From Struthio camelus (taxonomy: Eukaryota > Chordata > Aves > Struthioniformes > Struthionidae): 64,000 bases of DNA. A program made the position numbers and the translations under genes. The DNA lies in contig NC_090943.1 in the NCBI RefSeq assembly GCF_040807025.1, positions 5,194,356-5,258,355 on the forward strand, read 5' to 3'. This document shows positions 37,901-52,900 of the stretch, piece after piece (position 1 is the stretch's first letter; each line of letters begins with the position of its first letter). The notes beneath the pieces are model-generated. The model did not search any database, was not told the origin of the DNA, and saw only the letters and a program-made list of their open reading frames with translations.

Positions 37901-40900
37901 TCCACGCATCTTTTGGTCAGAATCTGACTACTTGCACAGATGTCTAGAACTGAAAGCCACAGTAAAAAAAGACATGTGCTTGCACTGACTCTTTGGTCGG
38001 GAGCCTGCAGGTTGAAGCAATACCTGCTGGTGACTAGTTCTAGCCCTGTGAAGTGTCAGCTTTTTAACCTCAAACCTCAAAACTGGTATTTTGCAATATA
38101 AGGACTAAAAGCATGAGCAGGGAAAAAAAAAAAAGTATTTGCAGAAGCAAAACAACTCTTCTCCTCTAATAATAATATTAATAATGAAAAACAAAATCTA
38201 AATATAGAAATATTCTATTACATGTGCAGTTCTCCCTTTGGAAAAGAATAAAACAAACATCAGACAGATGTTAGGCATATAACTCAATGCACTATGGGAC
38301 GGTGTTCAGGCACTAGGATAAACAATTGGTAAGGCTTTTCATGGATTAAAATAGACCTGAGTAATGTGAAAAAAAGAAAAGAAAAAAGAAAAGAAAATTC
38401 TCAATTAAAATTTAGAATCTACAGTTAAACTTCTCAGTTCTGATTGTTCAGGCCGCGAAATTCTCCACGGTTCCCGAGAAATTATCCTGCTTGTTGGTGA
38501 GAAAGGATTAGTAAGGAATTTCATTATGAATGCTTGATCAAAAGGACTAATGGCTGCTGTTTGCTTTTTGTTTGTTCATTTGTTTGTTTTAATAAAAAAT
38601 AGGGATATTTTCCATGGTTATATGATATGAAACATTACTTTCGTGCCTCCCAATTTGTTAACAAGTTACTTAGTTTGGTTTATTTTTACTTTTCTGTATA
38701 TACTGTCTCATAGTTGGCAGAAAAAGTTCTTAAAAAAAAGAAGGAAAAATGTAATATGAAAAGCCTTTAATAGCAAGGCCACGCTCAAATACGTAAGTTC
38801 AAAGAAAATGGAGAATACTGAAGAGATCCAGACAAGAAGCCAGACTGATCAGAGTAAATCAGATAGTCCTGTGAATGGTACAAACAAAATAAACTGACAC
38901 TGGTATTTGCTGGTAATTTACTTCTCCAAAAGATTAAAGCAGATAATTTAAAATAAACAAACATCACCGCTACGAAAACTGTGCGCAGCTTTGATGCCAT
39001 GCCAGGAATGAAGCTATTCTAACACCGACTTCAAGTTGCATGCACTATTCACCTCATCATTGTGTAGAGTTTCTGAGACTACATATTATCTATCTTAATC
39101 TGTAAACAGTCATGCTTATGTTTCACTGGAATGGAGGAACCAATACAATATATACGAGCAGGGAGCCTGGACTAATATCACTGTTGTCATGTTACAGGAT
39201 GCCTCTACTGCTTTCTGTACTTTCTTCTACTTCTGTAACTACATAATGCCTACACAGTGTTTGGCAGCCAGTGTCCTCATTTGTTGTTGTTGGTTTTTTT
39301 TTTTTTTTAATAACAGGAAAAAATGTGCCAGGGAGATGAGGGAAATGACAGGAGAAATCTGAAGCTGCTTGGCTTGCTGACTGAACAAATGTTACGGGCT
39401 TTGACAATGAGGCTTTTACTTCTTGCTCCAAAGATATGCAGAGAGCAGCTTTCAAAGTCCTGCTCCTGGAGTTGATACAAAGCTGATCTTTTTATCTAGC
39501 AAAATTTCCCCATTACGCTTCCTTCATGTCTCACTACAGTAACTGAAAAACGCTCCCATTAATTTCAGCATGACTTGGCGAAATTTCTTAGAAGGCCAGC
39601 ATTTAATACCATAGAGACTGCAAAATGGTCATGAAAATCTTAACATCACAGGAATTGGCCTTGTATTTAAGGAGAGAATATGACCTAAGAACTGTCAACG
39701 ATGGCCTAGCAAAACATTAAAAACACTGTGTTTTGTGATCTTGAGGAGCTTTCCGGTGCTCATGGACACATGGGCAGTATGAGCAAACTGAAGCTTTTGA
39801 GCACAGGGCTTCATGCCCTGTAAATGGTACCCATGCCCCTTAGTGCATTTCTAGCTTTTAGGAAAGACTGATGAAGATGGAAGAATTTTTCCCCACTTCT
39901 CATTATATCCTCATAACAGGAACCAATCACTACTGGCTATCTAAACTCTGACCTGTTGAAATCGAGTTGAGTTCTCAAATTGACTTTAACTGAGTCAGCT
40001 TTCATGATGTAACAACGGTGCCCCTAAGAGTCAATTGAATGTGTTAGAAAGTTTGTGGTTAATTACAATAATAACACAAGAAAATGTGTAATATATATCA
40101 CAGCCACTGATACCTGGTCTAATTATTAACCACTAATTTTACAGGATTACCTGTTGCAATATTTACTTTTTACAACAGTCCACTCTTATATACATTATGT
40201 TTATCAATAACTGAAAATATCTGTGTGAAAATTTTAGCTCTTACTTACTTTGTCCTAATACAGTGCTCAAGTGGAGGAGTAAGATCATTGTCTTTATCTT
40301 CAGCGCACATCTGAGTTGTGTCTGCAGAGACATATCAGATACGATTAGTATCTCGGGTATACTTGTATTCATCTCTGTACTGCCGTGCCTTCTAGGAACC
40401 CCAACCACGGAAGTGACAGACTAGACCCAAGAGTCACTACCCCTCACACTGTAAAGCACCTAGCCCACAGTAAGCATATTCCCACTTCAGATTGAAGTGC
40501 TCTGCAAGGTGAGCACTCCTGGCACAAGAGTATCGGTCCACACTCTCATTCACATCATCTGAGCAGAGCGGGTACAGACTGGGCCAAGAGTGCTCTGAGC
40601 AGATACCGCATGCACAACTCCTTGTAAGCAGCATGGACTTTATAGCTGACCTTAGCCAGCAACTTGAGTGGGCAGTGTGCAGGTCGTGGCACTCACTGCT
40701 TTAGTCAGCTCGTGAATCCTCTTAGCTCATGGTCTACAACCTGTTCGTGTGAAGGCACTAGAAAGCCTGAAAGAGAGTGACTGAACGCAAACTTTCTATT
40801 GGCAATGGACTCCAGACTGTGCACAGGAGTTTTTTGGGAGAGCGTTGGTTCAGGCCCAAAACTTTCACCGAAATGTGCTAACTCTTTCACACTAAGAATG

Positions 40901-43900
40901 ATCACGGGACAGTGTTCAGGCTGTCCTGACCGAGGTTAGTTTACTAATATAATATAATAATAGTCTCAAGAAAAAACATGGAGGAAAGGGTGGAAGACCA
41001 AGCTGGAGGGCTTTCATGAGGTGTTTATTTTGCAGCTGACGTGATAATTACTAGAAATGCAGTTTTCTTATTTAAATGCTAAGGATAGCAGTCGTTATAG
41101 GCTTGAATAGGAACCCCCAAATTCAGCCCAAACTGGAAGGGAAGATGGTCTCTTGACTTTTCGGAGAGCAGTGCGTGGACCAGAGAAGATGGAGTCGTTT
41201 TGGATGTAAAAGAGCTAACACAGGCTCTGAACATTTCTTTGGGATGGAAAGGCAATTGCATTGTTCCGGGGAAAACAGAGAGGTCAGTGTTTCAGAAACT
41301 AGATCTGTCAACAGTGAAAGTAGCTGCTGAACTTCCCAGAGAGAAAACATCCTGAAACTTGCTTGGATGTCAGTCTGCTCAGCTGTTTCCTGTTTTGGAG
41401 TAAAACATTTCAGACTGTGGCAGACGATGCTTTTTTTGTATTTTTTTCCATCATCCAGCCAGTGGGCAGGTTGTGAGCTAGAAAGGATGCCGAGCCAGAG
41501 TGCAGGATATAGACCTGATTCAGTGAGACTGATCTAGACAGAATGCAAGGGGACTGGTCCCTTACCTCAGTTTTCTTAATATGTTGAGTATCATGGGTAT
41601 TAAGTGAAAAGGCATTTGCCATATCTAGATGTTTGTGACATAGTTTGTGGCATTTGTTATTGTATCATATAAAAAACAATTCAACTTAGGAGAAAGCTGT
41701 TGTCATGCCCTGTGGTTCAGAGAGAACATTAATGGCTCTTCCCTAAATATCTGACTTTCTGCAAGTCAGAAAGGTGAAAACTAGCAGTGCAATCAGACAC
41801 TGTGTATGCGAGACTCAGATATATCTGGCTTCCTCATCTCGTAGAGATGAACTGACTCTCCCTTGCTGTTGATCTTGTCAGTATAAATACACATGCACAA
41901 AACTCTGAATGATTTTAGAGGCTGGAGTAATGGAAAATGGACACAAGTTAGAAGTACGTACAGTAATGGCAGTTTTCTTCCAGAACCTCAGGAACTTAGA
42001 GGTATGCTGGAACTTGGAAGTTTCAGAGTGCCGATTCCATCCTATTATTGAAGAATCTATAATAGTTTTTAAAGGTCTCCAATAGAATTTGGACTTGTCT
42101 AGAAACTCCTGATGCTGATATTCCAGATCTTCTCATAACAAGAAGCAACAGCCACTGTCCTGACCATATAGCACTGGTAGAAGAATAAGCATTTGGCATT
42201 GCCAACTTGCTGAACTTTTTGAATTTTAGATTTGAGTTCTTTCAAGTAGGAAACTCTGAATGGAGGTATTTCATAGTAAGGGATATGAAAAAGTATCACT
42301 AAAAGTTACATCTTAAGGAGGAAGGCGAGGAACGTTTACCTAAGTTAACTAATTGACAAACTCAGTTAAAGTGTTTCACATAACTCATTTGAAGCAAGGA
42401 GCATCGATGCTAAACTCTTCCATCTTGGAGTCACCAAGAGCAAGAAGGATCTGAATAGGATACAACACAGCTTCTTTGCTTATATTCTAAGCTAAGGCTA
42501 GTGAGAAACCAAGTACCAGCACAGTTACAGACAAACTTGCTATTTAAGAGATATGATGAACATGGGTTCATACGAGTGGAATCCCTGAGAGAAGATATAC
42601 GGATAATAATTTAAATCAAAACCTTAAGAAGTGATGTTTTATTAATCACGTTTCTGGAAGTCTTCTGCAAGTTGGAACAATCACCTCAAGTGTGGGAAAA
42701 AGCCATTTCAGCAATACCTGAAAATCTGCAGTTTCACTGCTTACGCTACCTTCAGTGGGATCGGCAAAGGGATGAGGATGGTGCCTATGGCTCTGGAAGA
42801 ATCTTCTGAGAAATCCAGCTATACTTTTCTTAGTAATTATACAACCACTTTTTAAAAATACTTTTGAAAGGTTAGCAAGTTCAAGGGATGTGCCAATGAG
42901 GTAAAGATACATAGGTAGGCACTAACTAGAAAAGAGGAGCAGTACTTCTCCAAGTAGCACAACATGCTCTTTCATACAAGCGCTCTATATGACTTCTAAC
43001 AAAAATCTCAGAATCTCCTGCAAGTCCCTAAACAGCCGACAAAAGCACATGCGCAAAATGCAGACAGTGATTAATTTAGACACACTAGCTTGTTTTCCTT
43101 CTCTGCCTATCAGAATTTTCTCCCCAAATGGAAAAAGGACTGAAGAATCTTTGTCTGTTTGGAATAGCACGTAGAATTCATTAGCAGATGTTCCCTCCTT
43201 TCAGAAAGGGACTTTTTATTTCTCTTTATTTTGGTAAATGGTCACAAATATTAGAATTAGGGCAAATTCTCAGTACCGAATAGTTTTCATGCTGATTCCA
43301 TACAGAAGAGGAAATGCTATTCCCCCAAAAATATTACTCTTATTATTGCTCTTACTTTCTGGCTTTTCCACCTTTGTTGCCCAGTGCCATTTCTTTGAGA
43401 TTTTTTGCAATGTGACTTTGATTGTAATCTTCCCAATAAAATCTCAATTGCAAGGAATTCCCCTTCTTGCATATGCTGGTCAAAAGCAAACAACCTTGCT
43501 AATCAGCACCAGTGGAGACGTATCTGTGCTGCAGCTCGGACCTCACCTAGCATCTGTATAATGCTGCCTAATCGTTAGAGCTTGCTGGTATTTCCATATG
43601 GAAATACCAGTAATACTTAGCATCATGGCATTTCCACCTGGTACTGTGCTGCGTGGTTTAGATGTCACCTTTAAGATTTAAAGGAATTTCAGTTTTTCTT
43701 CAGACCTAACAGAGGATTACTGTGCAGCCAGAACTAGAAAAGCTTTTCCCTGGAATGAGGAAACTATTTGGCTTTTACAGGCTTTTAGAGAATTTTGCAG
43801 ATAACAGAAGATTGACTAGGGCACATCCCTGGAAGAGGCTATACAACAAGACTATGTCTACCTATCAATGCAAGTTTAAATCCTTGAGGAGAAATACATG

Positions 43901-46900
43901 CCAAAACAGGTTGAATAGTAAAGAAATAATATACACAAACTCTGACCACTTTCTTATCCAGGGATTTCAGATTGCTTGTTAAGTCTGGATTTTGGAAATG
44001 TTCCTGATATATTAATGAGGAAAATATAGACGAGGAACCCTGCTCAGGACTGTATGTTACATGACAGAACAGAATAGAACAAACGTGTCTCGATGTCTCT
44101 AGTCCTCTGCTGAATCGTATTATATGTGTCACTTACTTACATGTAAATAATTCCCTTTCCTCAAGGAAATCCCCCTCTTTATTTACAGTAACAGTGAATA
44201 ATTAGGGATGCTCTTGAGTCATTACAAAATAGTGAAAATGCAGTCATGCAGTCACCTCCAAAGCAAAAAACCAGGAAAGAGATTATTTTTCTCACATTGA
44301 CAATATATAATTGAGAAGTTCACACTAAAAGGCAAGTTTCAAAAAATTATGAGCCTTAAAAAAGGTACATTTTTTGGTAATTATTAGAGGTGTGGAAGAA
44401 TGGGAGTATTAAATATGCTTTATAGCCCTCTAAGTATGAATAGGATTTCCTTGAAAATCAGCATCCCTGAAAGATTTAGCAGTCTGTAAAGTAGCACATG
44501 CTCACTTTTAACATCTGGAAGACCTTATTCTCAAAATTTCCATGTGAAACTTTATTTCAAATTAATCATCAAAACTAGTTATGGAAATTAGGAAACAGGC
44601 ACATAAATAATCATTTTAACACCTGAGACATCATGAACTTGTTCCCTTTTGTATTAGCACATTCTTCTTTCTGATGTGGTGCTGTTGCCACAACCAGAGA
44701 TGAAAAGCACAAGTAATGTGTTGTACATACCAACTGTTAACCGTATCTCTTCTTCCTGGTTGGCTAAGCCATCATAATAATATAGATCAAATCTCTGTTC
44801 TGTTTTCCAGTCACCTAGTACATTCTTTTCCAAACAAAAAAGCACACTGAAGTGGCTTTCACTGCATACCAACCAAATTGGGTATTTAGGAGTCTTCAAG
44901 TAACAACCAACCTGAAAGAAAGATCCAGAATATTAAAAAACTTGGGCAAAAAAAAAAAAAAGAAAGAAAGAAAGAAAAAGAAAGGAAAAAAAAAAGATAA
45001 GAAAAGAAGAAAAGAAATAACTAATTGTGGAAAACGGTAAATCTATTTTTCAATTATTTATTATGGTCAGCAAACACTAAAGAAGGCTCATTCCAGAACA
45101 CTGATGAAGCAGACAAGTATGATTCTGATAAACCAGGGAACATTTAAAATAAGTATCAGGCCTTGAGTTATAAGCAGGCCTTTCATTTTAGCACCTTTTT
45201 ACAGATATGTAAAGTATTTTCATATTCCAGATATGTACAATATGTTCATCCCGGAAGACAGCAATAATGGATCTTCATTTCTTTTCTGCTGCTTCACCCC
45301 ACAGTCTTTAAGGTTCAAGTGTAGCAAAAAAAGAAGCTAGTAAAAAGCTTCTTCCAGCTTTTGGCTATTGATTTCTCATGGAATTCAAAGTGAAACTCGG
45401 AACTGTCCAGGAATTCTGAGTTGAAACGCTTCATGGGATGCCATATAAAATAAAGAGCACTAAACTCCTAAAAGGAGTTTTTGTCACTTTTCTTCACAAA
45501 CGAACACACATTTTAAGGCAGAAATATATCTGTTTCTTTATATACAGGTGTGTATATATGGCTTTGAAATTTCTCGTATGCTGATATAAAATGATTCATG
45601 GCAGTTTTCTGCATCCACTGAGTAAGTGTCTTACAGGTATTCTCTTCCCCTCACACTAATGTCTTCTCAGATAGATACCATCCTCCTATCGCGTACTGCT
45701 GCTTTAGATCAGTGGTACCAGTTAATGATTTTAGCCCTTCAGTATTAAATAATGCAGAAAAAATAGCTATTAGATTGTTTACTGTAGCAGGGGAATCTTA
45801 TTTCTTCCAGCTAGGATTTCACTATTCAGCTACCAAAGACAGATATTATTAGCTATATTCCCAGTCATTGAAAGCACCATTCTAAGTCCAAAATAGTATT
45901 GTTCTCCCTCACTTACTTAACTGTTGATTTTCGTATCTTCCATAAATTGTTCAGGGAAACTAACAACAAAAATACAGCTTTTTGCTTTCAGTGGAATAAT
46001 TCTGACTGCGGCTGTCTTTTGTATTCTTATAGAATCACTGCTGTGCTGGATGCTGTATAAATGTCAACTTCAGAACTTCTTTAACAATCAAGTGATCTTC
46101 CGAGATCCACTGTTGTTTCCTATTGTGTACTTAATCTTGTCTACCGTTAAACAGATAACTACTGTGAATAGTCTTTTATTTATCACTGGTTTGATGTTTT
46201 CTTTGCAAAACAGTTGTTGCACTGCTGGTATGCTATTAATCTGCAAAACAAGGAATGACAGCCAGTTGTACAAATATACGAAATGCAAGATGAATTTTGT
46301 GGAATCATAGAACAGTTGAGGTGAGAAGGAACCTTTAGAGATCAGATAGTCCAAACCCCTGCTCAAGCAGGGTCACCTGGAGTACCCTGCTCAGGACCCT
46401 ATGCAGATGGTTTTTGAAAATTTCCAAGGACTCCACCATTGTGCAACCTGTTCCAGTGCTCAGATACCCGCACAGAAAAAAGCTTTTTTCCTTATGATCA
46501 ATGCAAATTCGGTCTCTGTAATACAGACACATGAATCAAAGAACTTATGCTGGTTCAGAGGCTCTGCAAGTTTCCAAAGAAGTTTGCTTAGTAATATGGA
46601 AAGTGAGATAATCCACAGAAATCATCTCTGCCTACTGCTACCTTTCCCTTTACCTCTATGTGACTTAAATCATGCTTCAGGATATGAAATGGGTGCTAGT
46701 GGGGCCCTCATAACCAGGTGAGTTCATTGTAACTGTCAATTTTGCAGCATTTTGGGTCTTTTCTAATTGGCTATGAGAGACAGGATCCTTTTTTTAAGTG
46801 GATTGCTGACATGATTTGGCAGCTGTTTTATTCTTCTGTTTCAGGGACTGATTAAGCATGCCTAAAAAGGCTTTTAACAAGCAAATTCTCATAAAGGTTT

Positions 46901-49900
46901 TCTAAAGTTATATCATAGATGTAGTATATATAGTACTGCCCTCAATTCATCTTGGGCAGAGAGGTGCAAATGTGATACAATATACAGGTAAAAGGCAGAA
47001 GCCAACACATATGCTGTTGTACTGTAAAAGTCTAAATAGCCTCCCCAGCAATGAGGATTACATATTTTTTTATTATTATTCAGATTCAGTATTTATACCT
47101 GAAGCATTGTATGAGTAAAAAATCAATTATCTTCCCAAAGGAGAATTTCTTCTTGTGTTAGATAATAAGTCCTTAGCTAATTAGGTAACTGTTCCCTGAC
47201 TCATTACTTTACTAATGTCTATCTAAAATAGCCTTTTATACAACTGTTTTGCTTTTATGTAAATTCTTGGCTTAAAAGAACACAAGAAATTTGTGAACGC
47301 TTACAAAAATACTCTAAAAAAAGTTATCGAGAAGGGAAATACAAAAATACAACAAAAGATGGCAAATCGGAGGGAAATGTATGAAAAGATTCAGTTTCAC
47401 AAACATCTATATTTTAGTTTGCATATAAATAAAATCCAAAAGGGAACAGTCAGTCACCTTTTAAAAATGGTGGGTTTTTTTCCTATAAATATCTGCCAAA
47501 ATGACTTCCAAGCTTCATCAAACAACATTTGACAAAACAAGATTAGAGCGATATAGAACTGTTTCAAAGCACACATCCACTCCAATTCTTACTCCCATGA
47601 ACAGTCCCATTGAAGTCAGGACAAACTGTTCAGATGAGTAAGGTATGTAAGAACTTTTTTCAAACATGTATAGTTTTCAATTACAATGCTTGCAGAAGGA
47701 GGCTGAGGCATGAACTTTATGACAATAAGGAGCATAAAAACATCGCAGGTCAAATTGTCATCTCCAGTAAAAAGGGAGAGGTCTTCATTTCAATTACACC
47801 AACTTTACTAGCTGAGGATCAGCTGCTGCCTTTGACACCAAATTGTGTTCTGGGTGTTGGATGGTTTGCTCCTCCCACAGACCACGGGTCACTCTGTCAC
47901 ACTGACTACGATCACCTTCCAGGGACTGCTGGCTCTCCAAATACCTCAGGCTATTCCTATACTAGTAGATTAAACAAGTGGTCCAGGATTCATTCTCCGG
48001 CTTTAAGGTCAAGTGGCGTAGAATGTTTTCTATGTCCACATGGCTAAAATTTCTTCTCTCACCAAAACAGTCTATTCTGTCTATACTTCCTATTAGGAAT
48101 AATCCCTTGCACATAGCATTCCCCAAATCATGTCCAGGCTTTTTCTGGAACATGTCAGTTGGCACAATACAGCACCATGCTAGTGAACATGCTAACTATC
48201 AAACAGTAGGACAATCATGGGTCAGCGCTCAGACCCAGACTATGTCCTTGGTTAGCCTTTTCACTACAGACTTTTCCTCCAGGAATCCCAAAACATTATT
48301 GCAGTTGTCCACCCATTAACTAGGTGACTCCTCCAGAGTATTTCTAATACCTCCTCAGCTTTAGCTATCCACACAATTCAGTTCACCACTGAATTCTTTG
48401 GACAAGTTTCTTAATTTGGGATAGTGTGCAAGGTAGAACTGTAAGACTGCATTGAGGATGAAATAGTCCTCAGTGACATCTACCTAATCAGCGTCCTGAA
48501 CCCAAAGAATCTCTCCTTTAATATACATTTAACACATTCTCTTATTGCTTATCACCTGCTCACAAGCAGCTATCATGCAGAAATAAGTACACAAGACCAA
48601 TCACTTACAGCATCATATGTTCAGTTTATACTACGTTTAAACATTTCACTGCCTCCCCATTCTTCTCTGTACAATATAGCCAGTGCCTTTTGCAGAATTT
48701 CTTTGGTCCTTTGACAGATTACAGACATCTGCTTAGCAGTACCCCATTATACAAGTTCTGCATTACTTCAGTCAAGTAGCTAAAATAATTAGATTTGATA
48801 TTTCTCAGGTTTTTACAGCACTGCTTTAAACTGTACCAGTGAGAACCGATAACAAAGAACATGTTTCTCATATGATAAGGTGCAAAACCAGCCTGGAGTA
48901 CGATATACATTGCAAGACTGGAAACGAGAACAAGACAACACTCAAAGTCAATGACACCGAACAAAGTTGATGGAAGAAGTGCTAGGCTTAGACCAAGGCT
49001 CCTAAAAAGCCCATTGTGTTTTGCTACTACTGATGGCTGATGTGATCACCAGCAAAAAGACCATAACATATAGCCCTCAAACATTCTGCAAGAGAAGATC
49101 CTTCTAACCACAGTTTCTTAGCTTCAGTCACTCACAAGACGGTCTTTACGACTTCTGATGTCTCACACCCAAGAAATTGTCTTAATGTATTGAAATCATA
49201 TAGAAATATCTAAGCATAGTAAATCCTCTCCTCCAATATTGTATATTTCCACTGAGACCTGTAGGTGTCTAAACAACCTGATCAGATGGCTGCCAGATAA
49301 AGAACCAGGAAAAAAAGTTTGCTTTGTAGTAAGGAATTTATGGTTTGTATTCAATCTAGCCCTGTATAAACAGCTATCAAAGTATAGCAATTTGAAAATC
49401 ACAAAAAAAAAAAATAGGAAGGTATGGATGATATGACAGGTAAAACGATAAGAAGCAAGAAATAAGAGTCATTGTCCGGTGGACTAGTCAGAGCCCTTGA
49501 CTGAACAAAAAGAAATTGGTTTCACATAGTAACTAGGAGCTTATAAAGCATGAACGACATGGATACAGAAAAAAGAAGTTTGTGACCTCAAGAAATGATG
49601 CAACTCGAAAAAAGGGGGAAAAAAAAAGAAACAACCCATGGATATCAGAAAGAGCCCTTCTACTGACAAGTGAGATATGATCAATCTCACTTAATCATAT
49701 CTTTGCTTAGTTAGATAGTAAGTAAATTCCATGCGTCCGGTAGTCTTTGCTAAAAAAGACACACATTTGGTGATTGGTGATGTGGAGCATCACTCCCGTT
49801 TACGCTTCAGAGCACCACAGTGAGCCAAAATAGCTGCTCGTCCTCATTGTGAGGATTCCTTTGCCCGCTTATGGACTAAAAGTATGCCCTCAATTGCCTG

Positions 49901-52900
49901 GCCAGGTTAGTAGGTGGTAGTGGTCCACAGGTAGTTGGAGCACTGCAGGACCTTGATTCAGGACAGGAGAAGAACAAGCATGATTACCCAGTGCTCTGAC
50001 TTCTCAGGAAACCCTTTAAGCCAAGCTAGAGTGAATGCCACCCAACAAGTGACTGCCAGAGAATGGGGCCTTCTTTCCAGCTGCTGTATACTGCCCTATG
50101 AATCTAACGTTGCCTCTGATTTCCAAATCAGAAGTATGTGGCTTGAATCTGTTTTATTAAATAACATTATTTGTGTTAAGGGCTCAACAGCTGTCTTTCT
50201 ACTTTGCAGAATAACAAAAGAACTCATTTTTATGCTGCTTATAGTATCATAATGCATTAAAAGCTATTAAAAGAGTAATAATGCATGAATATTTAAATAT
50301 TTATTTTCAAACGCTCATTAATCTGTTTCAGGCAAAAAAATAAGGGGAATAATGAATTAGGTGTCTTTTCATGCTGCATATTTCCAATTCCTATGACTAC
50401 TTTAGTAAGTATAATCCTCTCCCTTACAAATTCCTCAAGAATGCTCATAAATTTCACAGAGACAACTCTCATCTTTAGAAAATGTCAACCTTTCAAAAGC
50501 AAGCACCCTGCTAAGGGTTCACTTTCAACACCAAGGGTGATCTTTTCCCATGTCTGACTTTAATGCATATTTCCTCAATGGTTAAACTAACTCTATAGAC
50601 AAATGTCTATTGCTGGAGAACTATTCCAATGTATCTGCCAGCATGAGTGTTTGGTATTTCACCATTCAGATTTTATCTGCTCATTGAACATGGCAGTCTT
50701 TTGTCATATATATATCAAAAGAAATAAATAAGAAACATAACCTAGATTCTTTGCTTCTTCAACTACATTGAACCATCTACCTTGAACTGAAACAAACATT
50801 ACTTCATCATTCCTTTGTAGTGGCCATGGTTCAAGAAAGAAGAGATTAATATCAAAACCAAGGTGGATCGCTAGCTATGGCTAGTGCAGTGGCATTTTTC
50901 TCCAGGAGTTTTGGTATCATTTAACATAAGTTTACTTCTTTGCTTGTTGAATTTTACTTTTTTAAAATTAAAGTTGCATTGTTTTATAGTGTGAACTTAA
51001 GATATTTCTTGCTTTAGACACTGACTGGCTGTAAAATCAAATAAGGGAGAGATGGGTCTCATCGGAAATGTGGACACCCCTGCCCTGTTCATCAATTATA
51101 AAGGGAGTTGACTAGACTCTTACCTGAAATACTCTCGGCCTACAAGGGACGTGAAGTTAAATGGGAAAAATCCAGACCCATAGGCTGGTATTTATAAAGT
51201 TAAGGGATATCTAGACAATGTTTGACCTACCATTTTGTTATGTCTGTTTGCAAAGCATGCAAAACTCTTTAAAACATGCGAGGTTTGCTATTGTTAGTGT
51301 CTTAAATAAAAATGCTGTGATTCTATTTCATTTGGAAGAATGTTGACAATAAATTGATGCCAATCCCAGCAACAGTCACGGGCCCTCTGGGAAAAAAAAA
51401 ATTGTCCAAGGATGAGTGGGAGGATAACAGAACTTCATTAAAGAACATTTCATTTCCAAGCTAGAAAGGCTGATGTATAAACAAGGATGCAGAACAGGCT
51501 TTTAAAATGGCCAATGCCTTGTCAGCCTTGTTTCAGTCAAACTTGTATATATCATGTTTTTTGCCCACAGTAGCACCCACAAACATTTTACTTAAATAGT
51601 AGGTCACTTGCAGAATGCATCTGTGAGGCACGATCTCTACCACATACTCATTACTGAAAAATAACTGGAAAATTAAACTGACCATTATTATCCATTTGGC
51701 ACATACCTATTTTTGCTATAGGTTTCTTAAACAAGACGGTAAATACCTCTTTCTAACATTCTCCCCACCCCAGCAATGACCTGGCTTGAATCCAGTCCAC
51801 CCGATTGCAAAAGGTGCCTGTGAAGTAGAGATTTCCTAACGCAAAAGGTTATAGGAAGAATGTTCCACAGGGCAAGTAAACAGGTGACGTGCCAGAAGAC
51901 AGAGAATGTGTGGTGAATTTCAGAATACAAGTAGGTCTTTTTATAGCACAGGGTCCTGGTTTCATCAAAGGGACCAAAGATAATATTTCCCAGCTGTGGA
52001 ATTTTAATGAATAAATTCTGTTCATTTACGCTTCCCACTTTCTTGAAAAGGTATTGGAAAAGTGGACATGTCACTTCTTCGTCAGTTCCAGGGTTTTTTC
52101 TTCATTTTAAGAAATGTAAGAACTAAAAAGCATCAGTCTCTTCTGAAATGCTGACAGCAGAGACTTAGCCACAACCAAGAATCAGAGTAGGCTGAGCTTG
52201 AAAGTTCAGCTGATAAGTGGCTTTACTACAGCAGGACTGCCGAAAAGTAGCAGAGAATCACTGGAGACCGAGAAGACTCAGAGTCCAGGTTCAAAAGAGA
52301 CGAGTTACCTTGAATGCTTCCATTATTTTGTTGTATACAACAAACCTAAAATGTTTTCCAAAAGCATTTCAGAAAGACAGTCAAATTTATCAGCCACTAT
52401 TGTAATGACTGTAGAATCAGAGACATTCTGAGATTTAAAAGACCTGAACTCTTCCAAGTTCATCCACTAGCTTATTGGATGTACTGGGGGCAAGTATTTT
52501 GCCTTTTTTCATCTGAAAACCCCACTGTAAAATGGTGACGATACTGGCCTCTTCTCAAGAACGAGACTTTCTTATAGAAACTGACACATAAATGCTAGAT
52601 GCTATCATTATTGTTATGAATTATTATTATTAATAATATTAATATATTTGAATTCTGTAGATGACAATGCAGAAGATTCTTCTCTTGCTGTTGTTGTTAC
52701 TCCTTTAAATGACCTGGCATAAACATCAGAAACGTCTGTTTCTACTTTTAACATGACAATAAGTTTGGAAAAGAGAATCTGATCATTGAAAGTTTTGACC
52801 TGTAAATTTTAACACGGCATTTATACCAAAGATTCTGACCCAAAAGCAAGACTCTCTCACTTAGGACTGCTGTGGTTGGTCCTGCCCACTTCTCTGCCTC

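Noticed and set aside
45924-46310. 128-codon hydrophobic plus-strand frame that could suggest a membrane protein
   Set aside because: The hydrophobicity follows from T-rich sequence. It ends inside a CR1 fragment and lies in an intron on the opposite strand.
51727-52074. 115-codon minus-strand frame inside the largest intron
   Set aside because: The exons on either side already join in phase and match the family without it, and its sequence is unlike MINDY proteins.
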